A program made the translations under genes and the position numbers. From the NCBI GenBank assembly GCA_020629515.1, contig JAHDDE010000034.1, forward strand, positions 1-38,388: a stretch of 38,388 nt of DNA. Direction: 5' to 3'. Below the pieces are notes generated by a model, which had not been told where the DNA came from, made no database searches, and worked only from the letters and a program-made list of their open reading frames with translations. The DNA is from Saprospiraceae bacterium (lineage in GTDB: Bacteria; Bacteroidota; Bacteroidia; Chitinophagales; Saprospiraceae). Positions 1 through 7,382 of this stretch are shown one piece after another; the stretch's first letter is position 1; the number at the start of each line of letters is the position of its first letter.

Positions 1-176
1 ACGACATCTTTGACTTTCATTGGTTCAGGTGATGATACCAAACCTATCATACCGTTAGCCATGGTGATGCCGTAATAATTATTGGGGTCTATATTATCAG
101 CTTCAATCTCCCAACCTGATTGAGCTGTACCCATACATGCATATAGCAATACCGCAATTGAAATGATAAATCTCAT
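1..176 (-). CDS. GH65-like secreted glycoside hydrolase/phosphorylase, N-terminal 58 residues only
   Basis: This is the start of a gene that runs off the left edge of the window. It reads from an ATG at 176 into a signal peptide of about 21 residues (MRFIISIAVLLYACMGTAQS), followed by a mature N terminus containing YYGITMANGMIGLVSSPEP. That block resembles the first strands of glycoside hydrolase family 65 proteins of Bacteroidota, which act on alpha-glucosides such as maltose, trehalose or kojibiose; this is recognition from memory and the catalytic domain is not visible. The gene lies 15 bases downstream of leuA on the same strand and may be read through from it, but no metabolic link is evident. 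The cut is only the window boundary, not a truncation of the gene. Confidence 0.7.
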   Translation of the reverse strand, partial: MRFIISIAVLLYACMGTAQSGWEIEADNIDPNNYYGITMANGMIGLVSSPEPMKVKDV

Positions 177-191
177 ATTGAATAATTGAAT

Positions 192-1355
192 TTATGCTAC
201 AGCAACATTAATTCCTTTCCAAATAACTTTTAAGTCTTCATCGCCCACTTGTTTCTTACTATCGGCTACTTCAAGGAATATCTTGTAAGCCACATCCAAT
301 TCACGTTTGGTGAGGTTAATACCTAATTCTTTAAACCTAAAAGCTAACGCAGCTCGACCAGATCTGGCCGTAAGTATGATCAAAGATCTATCAAGTCCAA
401 CTTCTTTGGGGTCAATAATTTCGTAAGTATCTCGAGCCTTTATCACACCATCCTGATGAATACCTGATGAATGAGCAAATGCGTTATCTCCAACAATGGC
501 TTTATTCGCTTGTACAGACATACCCATCTCCATAGAAACTTCTCGGCTCAGTGGATTAAGCAACTTACTGTTAATGCCAGTAAAGAATTGATCGCCAAGA
601 CGATGTTTTATGATCATAGCCACTTCTTCTAAAGAACAGTTACCCGCTCTTTCTCCTATACCGTTCATAGTACATTCTATCTGCGTAGCGCCATTTTGGA
701 TTCCTGCAATAGAGTTCGCTGTAGCTAATCCCAAATCATTATGACAATGTACAGAGATTGTACACTTATCAATACCAACCACATGCTCAGTCAAATACTT
801 AATCTTTTCTCCAAATTCTCCTGGCAAACAATATCCTGTAGTGTCAGGTATATTGAGCACTGTCGCCCCAGCATCTACAACTCCTTGTATCACTTTTGCC
901 AAAAAAGCATTTTCTGTTCTACCAGCATCTTCTGCATAAAACTCAACATCCTCCACGAATGACTTAGCATATGATACCGCTCCGATAGCCTTTTCGATAA
1001 CCTTATCTGGCGTCGATAAGAGCTTGTCGTATATATGTGAATCAGAAGTCCCTATACCAGTATGTATCCTTGGTCGTTTGGCAGTCGAAAGGGCTTCAGC
1101 TGCTACTTTTATATCTTCTTTGACAGCCCTTGATAATCCACAAACGGTGGCGTTTTTTATCAACTTCCCTATTTCCTGAACACTTTTAAAATCTCCAGGG
1201 CTCGAGATAGGAAATCCTGCCTCGATAACATCAGCTCCCAACTCTTCAATTCTTTCTGCTAATCTTAACTTTTGATCCCGATCCAACTTACAACCTGGCA
1301 CTTGCTCCCCATCCCGTAGAGTGGTGTCAAAAATCTGAATTCTTTTCGCTGACAT
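192..1355 (-). CDS. leuA: 2-isopropylmalate synthase, short form without the C-terminal regulatory domain
   Basis: The enzyme condenses acetyl-CoA with 2-oxoisovalerate to 2-isopropylmalate, the first committed step of leucine synthesis. The 387 residues form a HMGL-like TIM barrel. [11 protein letters not shown] sits at 11-21 with the metal ligand D15. HCHNDLG at 203-209 supplies H203 and H205, and N239 lies in NGIGERAGN. The linker motif [10 protein letters not shown] is at 295-304. The protein ends near residue 387, whereas classical LeuA (about 520 residues) continues into a leucine-binding LeuA_dimer domain. That domain is missing, so feedback control by leucine is probably absent or different. 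Related synthases (homocitrate, citramalate) share the fold, but SGIHQDG and GERAGN favour LeuA. No leuBCD genes are in the window. Confidence 0.88.
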   Translation of the reverse strand: MSAKRIQIFDTTLRDGEQVPGCKLDRDQKLRLAERIEELGADVIEAGFPISSPGDFKSVQEIGKLIKNATVCGLSRAVKEDIKVAAEALSTAKRPRIHTGIGTSDSHIYDKLLSTPDKVIEKAIGAVSYAKSFVEDVEFYAEDAGRTENAFLAKVIQGVVDAGATVLNIPDTTGYCLPGEFGEKIKYLTEHVVGIDKCTISVHCHNDLGLATANSIAGIQNGATQIECTMNGIGERAGNCSLEEVAMIIKHRLGDQFFTGINSKLLNPLSREVSMEMGMSVQANKAIVGDNAFAHSSGIHQDGVIKARDTYEIIDPKEVGLDRSLIILTARSGRAALAFRFKELGINLTKRELDVAYKIFLEVADSKKQVGDEDLKVIWKGINVAVA

Positions 1356-1378
1356 GACCTATTTTTTAACAATTGATT

Positions 1379-1386
1379 CAAATATA
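1379..1386 (-). promoter_or_regulatory. Candidate -7 element of leuA (TATATTTG)
   Basis: Reading the minus strand, TATATTTG fits the Bacteroidota -7 consensus TAnnTTTG and lies 23 bases before the leuA ATG. The nearest TTG that could act as -33 box is about 25 bases upstream, longer than the usual 19-21, so only half of the promoter is convincing. Confidence 0.4.
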
Positions 1387-1498
1387 TGAAGTGGGTAGTC
1401 GATATTTGATTCAATAATCATAATAATTACGTCCTCTAATCAAGCTAATTATGATATAATTAATTGATTTTCAATTGTTTATTAACAAAGCATTTACA

Positions 1499-3046
1499 AT
1501 GCCTTACAAGTCTACTGACTACTTATACAAATTGGTAAAAAGCTTAACCCCGGCAGAAAAGAGAAATTTTCGTATTGCCATGAATCGTAAGGCCAAGAGT
1601 TCCGAAAGTCTTTTCATGGGACTTTTTGATTACATTGATAAGAATAATGAATATGATGAGAGCAAAATCATCAAAACCGTTAGTGGAATCAAAAAAGGGC
1701 AACTGTCCAACATCAAATCAAGCCTTTACAAACAACTGTTGTCTTATCTAAGATTACAAAGTAGAAATAACAGTATCAACATACAGATTAGAGAAAATAT
1801 AGATTATGCTGTTGTCCTATATAATAAGGGACTCTATATGGCCAGTCTTGACCTCTTAGATAAAGTCAAAAAAACAGCTCTTGAGGCCAACAAATATTCT
1901 TCTGTACTAACCATATTAGAATTTGAGAAAAAAATAGAGTCATTGTATGTGACAGGGAGTATGTATCCAAAGGCACAACAATTGACCTCGGATACTAATG
2001 ATATATTGGGACTATTAAATTCTAATCATCAGCTATCTAATCTGTCTTTATCGCTTTATGGTATTTATCTACAGAAAGGATTCGTTAAAGATTCAGCAGA
2101 CTTTGAGTACTTGACCCATTATTTTAAAAATAAGCTCCCCATAGTTGCAGCTGAAGATTTAGACTTCTATGGACGTTTATACTTTTATCAATCTCATGTC
2201 TGGTATTATTTCACTGCTCAAGATTTTCCTAATTATTATAAATATGCGACAAGATGGATTGAACTATTCAAAACAGAACCACAATGGATCAAACATGAAC
2301 TAACATTTTATATCAAAGGGTATCATAACGTCCTCAATGCGATATTCATGTCTCAACGATATGACAAATTCAAAGAGACCCTTCAAGAGTTCGTAACTAT
2401 TGGACAAGGCCTGATCAAAAAAATGAATGAGGATGAATACTCTAATTATATCTTAATAAAATCTACTCATGAGATCAACGAATTCTTCTTGACTTGTGAA
2501 TATGAGAAAGCCATAGAGTACGTCGAAACTCATCAAAACTTCTTATTGCAGAATGAATTAGGATGGGATCTCAACAGGGAGTTATCGGCCTATTTTAAAG
2601 TAGGATGCCTTTATTTTTGTAATGATGATTTGGATAGCTCTTTAGATTGTTTGAATAAAATAACGAACACGGTATACCCAAATTTCAGAGAAGATATCCA
2701 ATGTTTTGCCCGAATGTTGTCATTAATCATACATTTTGAAAAAGGAAATGAAATTTTAATCAGCCATCAAATAGTATCAACATATCGGTATTTATCAAAA
2801 ATTCAACACCTTCAAAAAGGCCTAAAAGCGATTTTATCTTTTCTTCGAAAATTGAGCAAAACAAATGAAAACGACTTGAAAGAAGAGTTTATAAAGTTAA
2901 AAATAAACTTAGAGAGTATCGAAGGGGAAGATTTTGAAAGAAGACCATTTCTCTATTTAGATATTATTGCTTGGTTAGAAAGCAAGATAGAAGGTATTCC
3001 GTTGAGAAAGGTTCTCCAAAGAAAAATTGTATCAAAAGCCAATTAG
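1499..3046 (+). CDS. Conserved-type Bacteroidota helical-repeat protein of unknown function
   Basis: I do not recognise a named family. The 515 residues have no signal peptide or membrane segment and are mostly amphipathic helices with irregular spacing, as in TPR-like or other alpha-solenoid proteins (for example YNKGLYMASLDLLDKVKK and EYEKAIEYVETH). The N-terminal segment, with KSLTPAEKRNFRI, looks like a conserved start. I chose the ATG at 1499 because the upstream in-frame alternative at 1475 is TTG and adds eight unremarkable residues. A cytoplasmic scaffolding role is only inferred from composition. The gene stands alone between the divergent leuA and the promoter of the pheA operon, which begins three bases after its stop. 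Confidence 0.75.
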   Translation: MPYKSTDYLYKLVKSLTPAEKRNFRIAMNRKAKSSESLFMGLFDYIDKNNEYDESKIIKTVSGIKKGQLSNIKSSLYKQLLSYLRLQSRNNSINIQIRENIDYAVVLYNKGLYMASLDLLDKVKKTALEANKYSSVLTILEFEKKIESLYVTGSMYPKAQQLTSDTNDILGLLNSNHQLSNLSLSLYGIYLQKGFVKDSADFEYLTHYFKNKLPIVAAEDLDFYGRLYFYQSHVWYYFTAQDFPNYYKYATRWIELFKTEPQWIKHELTFYIKGYHNVLNAIFMSQRYDKFKETLQEFVTIGQGLIKKMNEDEYSNYILIKSTHEINEFFLTCEYEKAIEYVETHQNFLLQNELGWDLNRELSAYFKVGCLYFCNDDLDSSLDCLNKITNTVYPNFREDIQCFARMLSLIIHFEKGNEILISHQIVSTYRYLSKIQHLQKGLKAILSFLRKLSKTNENDLKEEFIKLKINLESIEGEDFERRPFLYLDIIAWLESKIEGIPLRKVLQRKIVSKAN

Positions 3047-3048
3047 AC

Positions 3049-3079
3049 TTTGATTATTAAAAGATTGCACATAGATTTG
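3049..3079 (+). promoter_or_regulatory. Promoter of the pheA operon (TTTG-N19-TAGATTTG)
   Basis: TTTG at 3049-3052 and TAGATTTG at 3072-3079 are separated by 19 bases. Both match the Bacteroidota sigma-ABfr consensus (-33 TTTG, -7 TAnnTTTG). Transcription would start near 3083-3087, so the leader-peptide ATG at 3088 lies almost at the 5' end of the RNA. Confidence 0.75.
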
Positions 3080-3087
3080 TCGAGAAT

Positions 3088-3153
3088 ATGAACAATAGAT
3101 TTTCATTTACTTACAACTACTTCTATTTCTTTTTTAGCAAAAAGAAACCGTAG
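3088..3153 (+). CDS. pheL: Aromatic leader peptide (21 aa) controlling the pheA operon
   Basis: An ATG at 3088 opens a 21-codon frame ending at TAG 3151-3153. Nine of the 21 residues are aromatic: six Phe and three Tyr, clustered in FSFTYNYFYFFFS at residues 5-17, followed by KKKP. Such clustering is typical of leader peptides whose translation senses charged tRNA-Phe and tRNA-Tyr. The stop codon lies inside the first strand of the antiterminator described next. No Shine-Dalgarno is present and the inferred RNA start is only a few bases upstream, so translation may be nearly leaderless. The product is expected to act only through its translation. The symbol follows the E. coli analogue by function; homology is not implied. 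Confidence 0.8.
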   Translation: MNNRFSFTYNYFYFFFSKKKP

Positions 3154-3215
3154 GGCTGTTGTTGTATATGAAATGCAAAATATCAAAGAGTCCTACGAAG
3201 TAGGGCTCTTTTTTT
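3149..3215 (+). promoter_or_regulatory. Phe/Tyr transcription attenuator: mutually exclusive antiterminator and terminator
   Basis: CGTAGGGCT at 3149-3157 can pair with AGTCCTACG at 3189-3197 over nine base pairs (one G-U), forming an antiterminator. The same middle strand, AGAGTCCTAC at 3187-3196, instead pairs with GTAGGGCTCT at 3200-3209 to form the terminator. The leader stop codon (3151-3153) lies in the first strand, so a ribosome that reaches it would cover that strand and allow termination. A ribosome stalled on the Phe/Tyr codons (3100-3135) leaves it free. I see no strong separate strand 1, so ribosome occlusion is the likely switch. Confidence 0.78.
3185..3215 (+). terminator. Attenuator terminator upstream of pheA
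   Basis: The stem 3187-3196 / 3200-3209 has ten pairs (one U-G), extendable by two A-U pairs at its base, with a GAA loop and a run of seven T at 3209-3215. It ends 12 bases before the pheA ATG, too close to belong to the upstream gene, which has its stop at 3046 with a promoter in between. Confidence 0.85.
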
Positions 3216-3227
3216 ATTTAAGCAATA

Positions 3228-4085
3228 ATGAGAAGAAAGACAAAATTAGTTGTACAAGGATATCCGGGGAGCTTCCATGATGAAGTGGCCAGACAATATT
3301 TTGGTAATAATATAGAAGTCATAGCAGCGGATAGTTTTAATGATTTAGCACTTGCACTGGCTTCTGACCAGACTATCAACTATGGTGTAATGGCTATAGA
3401 AAATTCCATCGCTGGGAGCATATTGCAGAATTATAGAATACTAAGAGAGAATAATTTTTGGATATCTGGAGAAGCATTTCTGCGCATCAGTCATCAATTG
3501 ATGGCATTACCTGGCCAAAACCTCGACGAGATACAAGAAGCAAAATCTCATCCTATGGCAATCTATCAGTGTTATGATTTTTTAAATAGTCATCCTAATC
3601 TCAATGTGACTGAATCAGAAGACACTGCTCTCACTGCTAAAGAAATAGCTGAAAAAAAATTAAAAGGAATTGCAGCTATAGGGAGTAAGCATGCCGCACA
3701 ACTATATGGTTTAAGCATACTGGCCAAGGATATCGAAACTTCTAAAATGAACTATACTCGATTCGTAATTATCTCCAGAGAGGGAGAGTACACTTCGCTA
3801 GGCAATGCCAACAAAGCATCGATATACCTTAGAGTGGCTCATGATCATGGAAGCTTACTTAAAGTAATCCAAAAAATAGCTGATCATCGTATCAACATTA
3901 GCAAACTCCAATCTTTTCCTGTATTAGGAAAAATCAGCGAATATTATTTTCATTTAGATTTAGAATTTGAACATATCACTCAATATGAGGACTGTATCGA
4001 AGAAGTAAGAAAAGTATGTTTTGGATTTGATGAATTAGGTGTTTACAAAAAAGCGGTAATATATGATCATCAAGCCATCTCATAG
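3228..4085 (+). CDS. pheA: Prephenate dehydratase with ACT domain
   Basis: The enzyme decarboxylates and dehydrates prephenate to phenylpyruvate for phenylalanine synthesis. The 285 residues carry a periplasmic-binding-like catalytic domain with GYPGSFHDEVA (11-21), AIENSIAGS (56-64) and the diagnostic TRF at 177-179. A C-terminal ACT domain follows from about 196 to 275. The family's Phe-binding motifs GALV and ESRP appear here in altered forms, GSLL at 208-211 and QSFP at 228-231, so Phe feedback is likely but may differ in strength. There is no chorismate mutase domain; that activity sits in the last gene of the operon. It is the first structural gene after the attenuator and overlaps the aminotransferase start by 23 bases. 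Confidence 0.93.
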   Translation: MRRKTKLVVQGYPGSFHDEVARQYFGNNIEVIAADSFNDLALALASDQTINYGVMAIENSIAGSILQNYRILRENNFWISGEAFLRISHQLMALPGQNLDEIQEAKSHPMAIYQCYDFLNSHPNLNVTESEDTALTAKEIAEKKLKGIAAIGSKHAAQLYGLSILAKDIETSKMNYTRFVIISREGEYTSLGNANKASIYLRVAHDHGSLLKVIQKIADHRINISKLQSFPVLGKISEYYFHLDLEFEHITQYEDCIEEVRKVCFGFDELGVYKKAVIYDHQAIS

Positions 4086-5244
4086 AATAGGAGAAGTCAA
4101 AGCATATTACTTCGCTACTAAATTGGCACAAATTGCTCAGATGAATCAATCTGGTAAAACAGTAATCAATTTAGGTATTGGCAGTCCCGACATACTTCCT
4201 CCTCGTGAGGTCATCGAAACTTTGAAAGAAGCGGCAGAGGAACAAGATGCTAATAAATACCAATCTTACAAGGGTCTTCCAGAATTACGAAATGCTTTTG
4301 GCCACCATTACTCAAGTCTGCTAAATGTAAAAATTGATCCAGAAAACGAAGTCCTTCCCCTTATCGGGACCAAAGAAGGTATCATGCATATCGCCATGTC
4401 GTTTTTAGGTTCTGAAGACCAGGTCTTAATTCCTAACCCAGGATATCCGAGTTATAAAGTAACAACTGAGCTAGCAGGAGCAACTTGTCGATATTATGAC
4501 CTAAGAGAAGATAATGATTGGTTACCTGATCTTAATGCATTAGCTGAACAAGATCTATCCAATGTCAAAATTATGTGGATTAATTATCCTCATATGCCCA
4601 CTGGGGCACAGGCCAGTATCGAATTTTATAAAGAGCTCGTGGCCTTTGCTCTGAAGCATAGTATCCTCTTGTGTCATGACAATCCATACAATTTCATCCT
4701 TAATGATAATCCTCTGAGCATATTCAATATTGAAGGCGCAAAAGATTGTGCGATAGAATTATGCAGTCTTAGTAAATGCTTCAATATGGCAGGATGGCGA
4801 GTGGGTGCTCTAATTGGCGCAAAGGAATATGTCGATGTTATCATGAGATTTAAAAGCAATATGGACTCAGGCATGTATAAGGCAGTGCAAAAAGCAGCAG
4901 CAAAAGCATTGCATATGAATCAAAAATGGTTTGACACGCTCAACGATATTTATAGAAAACGAAGAGAGATAGTCTGGGAGATATATGATTTACTAAACTG
5001 TAGCTACGATAAGAATAGCGTAGGCATGTTTGTTTGGGCGAAAGTACCTGAGTATATAATTAATGTAGAGGATTGGATCGAAGAAATTTTAATAAAATGT
5101 CGAGTATTTATAACTCCAGGATTCATTTTTGGCACGAATGGTGAACGATATATTCGTATAGCGCTATGCAGTGATGAGTCTTTACTTAAAGAAGCCTATC
5201 AATTGATAGAGCATCATCACGTAAAATCAATAGCATCATTATGA
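4063..5244 (+). CDS. PLP-dependent class I/II aminotransferase of the aromatic operon
   Basis: This 393-residue fold-type I aminotransferase has the PLP lysine in SLSK (K238), the ring-contacting D206 and Y209 in DNPY, N174 in NYPHMPTG, and the carboxylate-binding arginine R365 in RYIRIALC. Its position between pheA and tyrA argues that it transaminates phenylpyruvate and 4-hydroxyphenylpyruvate (aromatic aminotransferase); prephenate or histidinol-phosphate cannot be excluded from sequence. The ATG at 4063 overlaps pheA by 23 bases, and the stop overlaps the tyrA start as ATGA, so translation is probably coupled. It resembles the LL-diaminopimelate aminotransferase-like group found in Bacteroidota aromatic operons. 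No exact substrate is claimed. Confidence 0.88.
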   Translation: MIIKPSHRIGEVKAYYFATKLAQIAQMNQSGKTVINLGIGSPDILPPREVIETLKEAAEEQDANKYQSYKGLPELRNAFGHHYSSLLNVKIDPENEVLPLIGTKEGIMHIAMSFLGSEDQVLIPNPGYPSYKVTTELAGATCRYYDLREDNDWLPDLNALAEQDLSNVKIMWINYPHMPTGAQASIEFYKELVAFALKHSILLCHDNPYNFILNDNPLSIFNIEGAKDCAIELCSLSKCFNMAGWRVGALIGAKEYVDVIMRFKSNMDSGMYKAVQKAAAKALHMNQKWFDTLNDIYRKRREIVWEIYDLLNCSYDKNSVGMFVWAKVPEYIINVEDWIEEILIKCRVFITPGFIFGTNGERYIRIALCSDESLLKEAYQLIEHHHVKSIASL

Positions 5245-6107
5245 AAGTAGGCGTCATTGGGTTGGGGTTAATCGGTGGATCTATAGCATTGGATCTGCAG
5301 TCACAAGGTCATGAGCTATATGGGTATGATAAAAATCCTATCCATTGCGAAAAGGCTGTAGACTTCGATCTGGTATCTAAAATACTTCCGATCATAGAGA
5401 TGACACATGAGTGCGACGTTATTGTGATCAGCATACCTGTCGATATCGCCCCTATGGTGCTTAAAGAAGTACTTGATCATATCAATTGGAATGTAGTCGT
5501 CGTTGACACAGGATCGACTAAAAAAAGTATATGCGCTCAAATTGCGACACATAAAAAACGCTCAAGATTTGTAGCATGTCATCCATTGGCTGGGACAGAA
5601 TTCTCAGGACCATCAGCTGCAAAAAAAGACTTGTATCAAGGTAAAAAGAACATCATCTGTGAAGAAGATAAATCTGACTCTGATGCTGTTGAGTTAGCAT
5701 TATCCCTGTTTAGATCAATCGGGATGACTAATTTATTCATGAATCCCGATGACCACGATAAGCACATGGCATATGTATCACACTTATCACATGTAAGTGC
5801 GTTTATGTTAGGTACTACAGTACTGGATATAGAAAAAGATGAAAAACAGATATTTAATTTGGCAAGCACTGGATTTCAATCTACGGTAAGACTGGCAAAA
5901 AGTTCTCCTGAAACATGGAGCACCATATTTTCTGATAATTCAGACAATATTGTAGACGCTCTTAATTCATATATCAATCACCTATCTGCATTTAAAAAAG
6001 CCATAGAAGACGAGGATAAAGAGACTATGAAGTCATTAATCCAACAATCTAACGAAATAAAACGTGTACTCGACGGAATGAAATATAACGTAGTAAAGTT
6101 GAGCTAA
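5241..6107 (+). CDS. tyrA: Prephenate dehydrogenase
   Basis: The enzyme oxidatively decarboxylates prephenate to 4-hydroxyphenylpyruvate for tyrosine synthesis. The 288 residues begin with a Rossmann motif, VGVIGLGLIGGS (3-14), for NAD(P) binding. HPLAGTEFSGP near 114-124 holds the catalytic histidine region, and HDKHMAYVSHLSH lies in the helical dimerisation domain. It lacks both the fused chorismate mutase of enterobacterial TyrA and a clear C-terminal ACT domain, so its control may rest on transcription attenuation and on the partner enzymes. The start overlaps the aminotransferase stop by four bases. Confidence 0.92.
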   Translation: MKVGVIGLGLIGGSIALDLQSQGHELYGYDKNPIHCEKAVDFDLVSKILPIIEMTHECDVIVISIPVDIAPMVLKEVLDHINWNVVVVDTGSTKKSICAQIATHKKRSRFVACHPLAGTEFSGPSAAKKDLYQGKKNIICEEDKSDSDAVELALSLFRSIGMTNLFMNPDDHDKHMAYVSHLSHVSAFMLGTTVLDIEKDEKQIFNLASTGFQSTVRLAKSSPETWSTIFSDNSDNIVDALNSYINHLSAFKKAIEDEDKETMKSLIQQSNEIKRVLDGMKYNVVKLS

Positions 6108-6150
6108 CAATTAATAAAATAATATTGACAGAACTCTAATCATAGTATAA

Positions 6151-7242
6151 ATGGAAACTCAAGTAGCACAAAAAAAAGAAAGACGTAATTGGTTCAGAAA
6201 ATCATCTGTACCAACAGTAATTGGTGGCCCATGTAGTGCCGAAACCGAAGAGCAGGTTTATGAAACCTGTCGGGCGATAGCTCAATCTGGCAAGATAGAC
6301 ATACTAAGAGCAGGCATATGGAAGCCAAGAACCCGACCGGGCACCTTTGAAGGAATAGGTATAAAAGGGTTGCCTTGGATGCGAAAAATGAAAGAAGAAA
6401 CTGGTCTTCCTGTCACAGTAGAAGTAGCTAAAGCAGGCCATGTAGAGGCTTGTCTTGAGTTTGATATTGATATTTTGTGGATTGGGGCAAGAACCAGTGT
6501 TAATCCATTTGCTGTACAAGAGATAGCAGAAGCTGTGAGAGGGGTCGATATTCCAATATTAGTAAAGAATCCTATCAATCCTGATTTAGCTCTTTGGCTT
6601 GGAGCTATTGAGCGATTTGAGCGAGTAGGAATCGAAAAAATTGGAGCTATTCATCGAGGATTTTCCAATACTTCTGAAAAAGTATACCGCAACAGGCCTC
6701 AATGGCAATTAGCCATCGACTTTATGACGAAGCGACCAGAACTTCCAATGATTTGTGACCCAAGCCATATATGTGGCAATAGGCATATGCTACAAGCAGT
6801 TTCTCAAAAAGCCGTTGATCTTAATTATGATGGATTAATGATCGAATCTCATCGGGACCCTGACAATGCATGGAGTGATGCCAAACAACAGATCACCCCA
6901 AAAGTATTGCATGACATGATCACAGATCTGGTAGCCAGACACAATCATGAAGACAATGATTCTACTCAAAAGAGTTTGGACTTTTTGAGACAAGATATCA
7001 ACGAAATTGATACAGACTTAATTAATTTATTAGGTCAGCGCATGAAAATTGCTCGTCAGATTGGGGAGTATAAGAAGAAAAATAATGTAACCATCCTTCA
7101 ACAGAAAAGATGGGAAGAAATCATGAAAAAGTCCCAAGAACACGGTCAAGCACATGGTCTAAGTGAGGAATTTATCTCAAAATTGTTGAGATCTATACAT
7201 GATGAAAGCATCGATCAACAAGAAAAAGTCATGAATGCTTAA
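6151..7242 (+). CDS. aroF: Bifunctional DAHP synthase / chorismate mutase (type I-beta DAHPS + AroQ)
   Basis: Two enzymes are fused in 363 residues. Residues 20-262 are a type I-beta 3-deoxy-D-arabino-heptulosonate 7-phosphate synthase, which condenses phosphoenolpyruvate and erythrose 4-phosphate. It shows GGPCSAE (25-31, metal ligand C28), AGIWKPRTRPGTFEG (54-68), GARTSVNP (112-119), LVKNP (137-141) and DPSH (203-206). Residues 274-358 are an AroQ chorismate mutase with LRQDINEIDTDLINLLGQR and arginine and lysine residues (R280, R297, K308 region) in the usual places. The fusion lets prephenate or chorismate control entry into the pathway. The same arrangement is known in Bacteroidota such as Porphyromonas. 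It starts 43 bases after tyrA and ends the operon before a strong terminator. The symbol is approximate because names vary (aroG, aroA(G)-aroQ). Confidence 0.92.
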   Translation: METQVAQKKERRNWFRKSSVPTVIGGPCSAETEEQVYETCRAIAQSGKIDILRAGIWKPRTRPGTFEGIGIKGLPWMRKMKEETGLPVTVEVAKAGHVEACLEFDIDILWIGARTSVNPFAVQEIAEAVRGVDIPILVKNPINPDLALWLGAIERFERVGIEKIGAIHRGFSNTSEKVYRNRPQWQLAIDFMTKRPELPMICDPSHICGNRHMLQAVSQKAVDLNYDGLMIESHRDPDNAWSDAKQQITPKVLHDMITDLVARHNHEDNDSTQKSLDFLRQDINEIDTDLINLLGQRMKIARQIGEYKKKNNVTILQQKRWEEIMKKSQEHGQAHGLSEEFISKLLRSIHDESIDQQEKVMNA

Positions 7243-7262
7243 GGCAGTTTAGTCATCATAAC

Positions 7263-7298
7263 ATAAGGCTCAAGTTTAGTATTTGGGCCTTATTTTTT
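7263..7298 (+). terminator. Intrinsic terminator of the pheA-aroF operon
   Basis: ATAAGGCTCAA at 7263-7273 pairs with TTGGGCCTTAT at 7283-7293 (11 pairs, one U-G) and is followed by TTTTTT up to 7298. It lies 20 bases after the stop codon. Confidence 0.85.
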
Positions 7299-7347
7299 CA
7301 TGCTCCAATCAGAATTATTTCAACTACTTCCTATTCTTTTGTATATA

Positions 7348-7365
7348 ACAGGTATTTTCACCTGT
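7348..7365. repeat. Perfect inverted repeat ACAGGT-N6-ACCTGT, possible operator
   Basis: The two hexamers at 7348-7353 and 7360-7365 are exact reverse complements around ATTTTC. They lie 18 bases before the ATG of the 4-TM protein and just after a weak -7-like TTCTTTTG (7334-7341). It could be a binding site for a dimeric regulator or a small hairpin in the leader RNA. Confidence 0.45.
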
Positions 7366-7382
7366 AACAAAATAAAATAACG

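Noticed and set aside
1-176. Truncated or broken GH65 gene
   Set aside because: The frame is intact to the edge; the cut is due to the window boundary.
1356-1498. Possible leucine leader peptide upstream of leuA
   Set aside because: Neither a run of leucine codons nor a terminator-like stem with a T run is present on the minus strand.
3169-3204. A second small frame (ATG AAA TGC ...) inside the attenuator
   Set aside because: Its eleven codons show no aromatic bias and it overlaps the terminator stem, so it is most easily explained as chance in the loop region.
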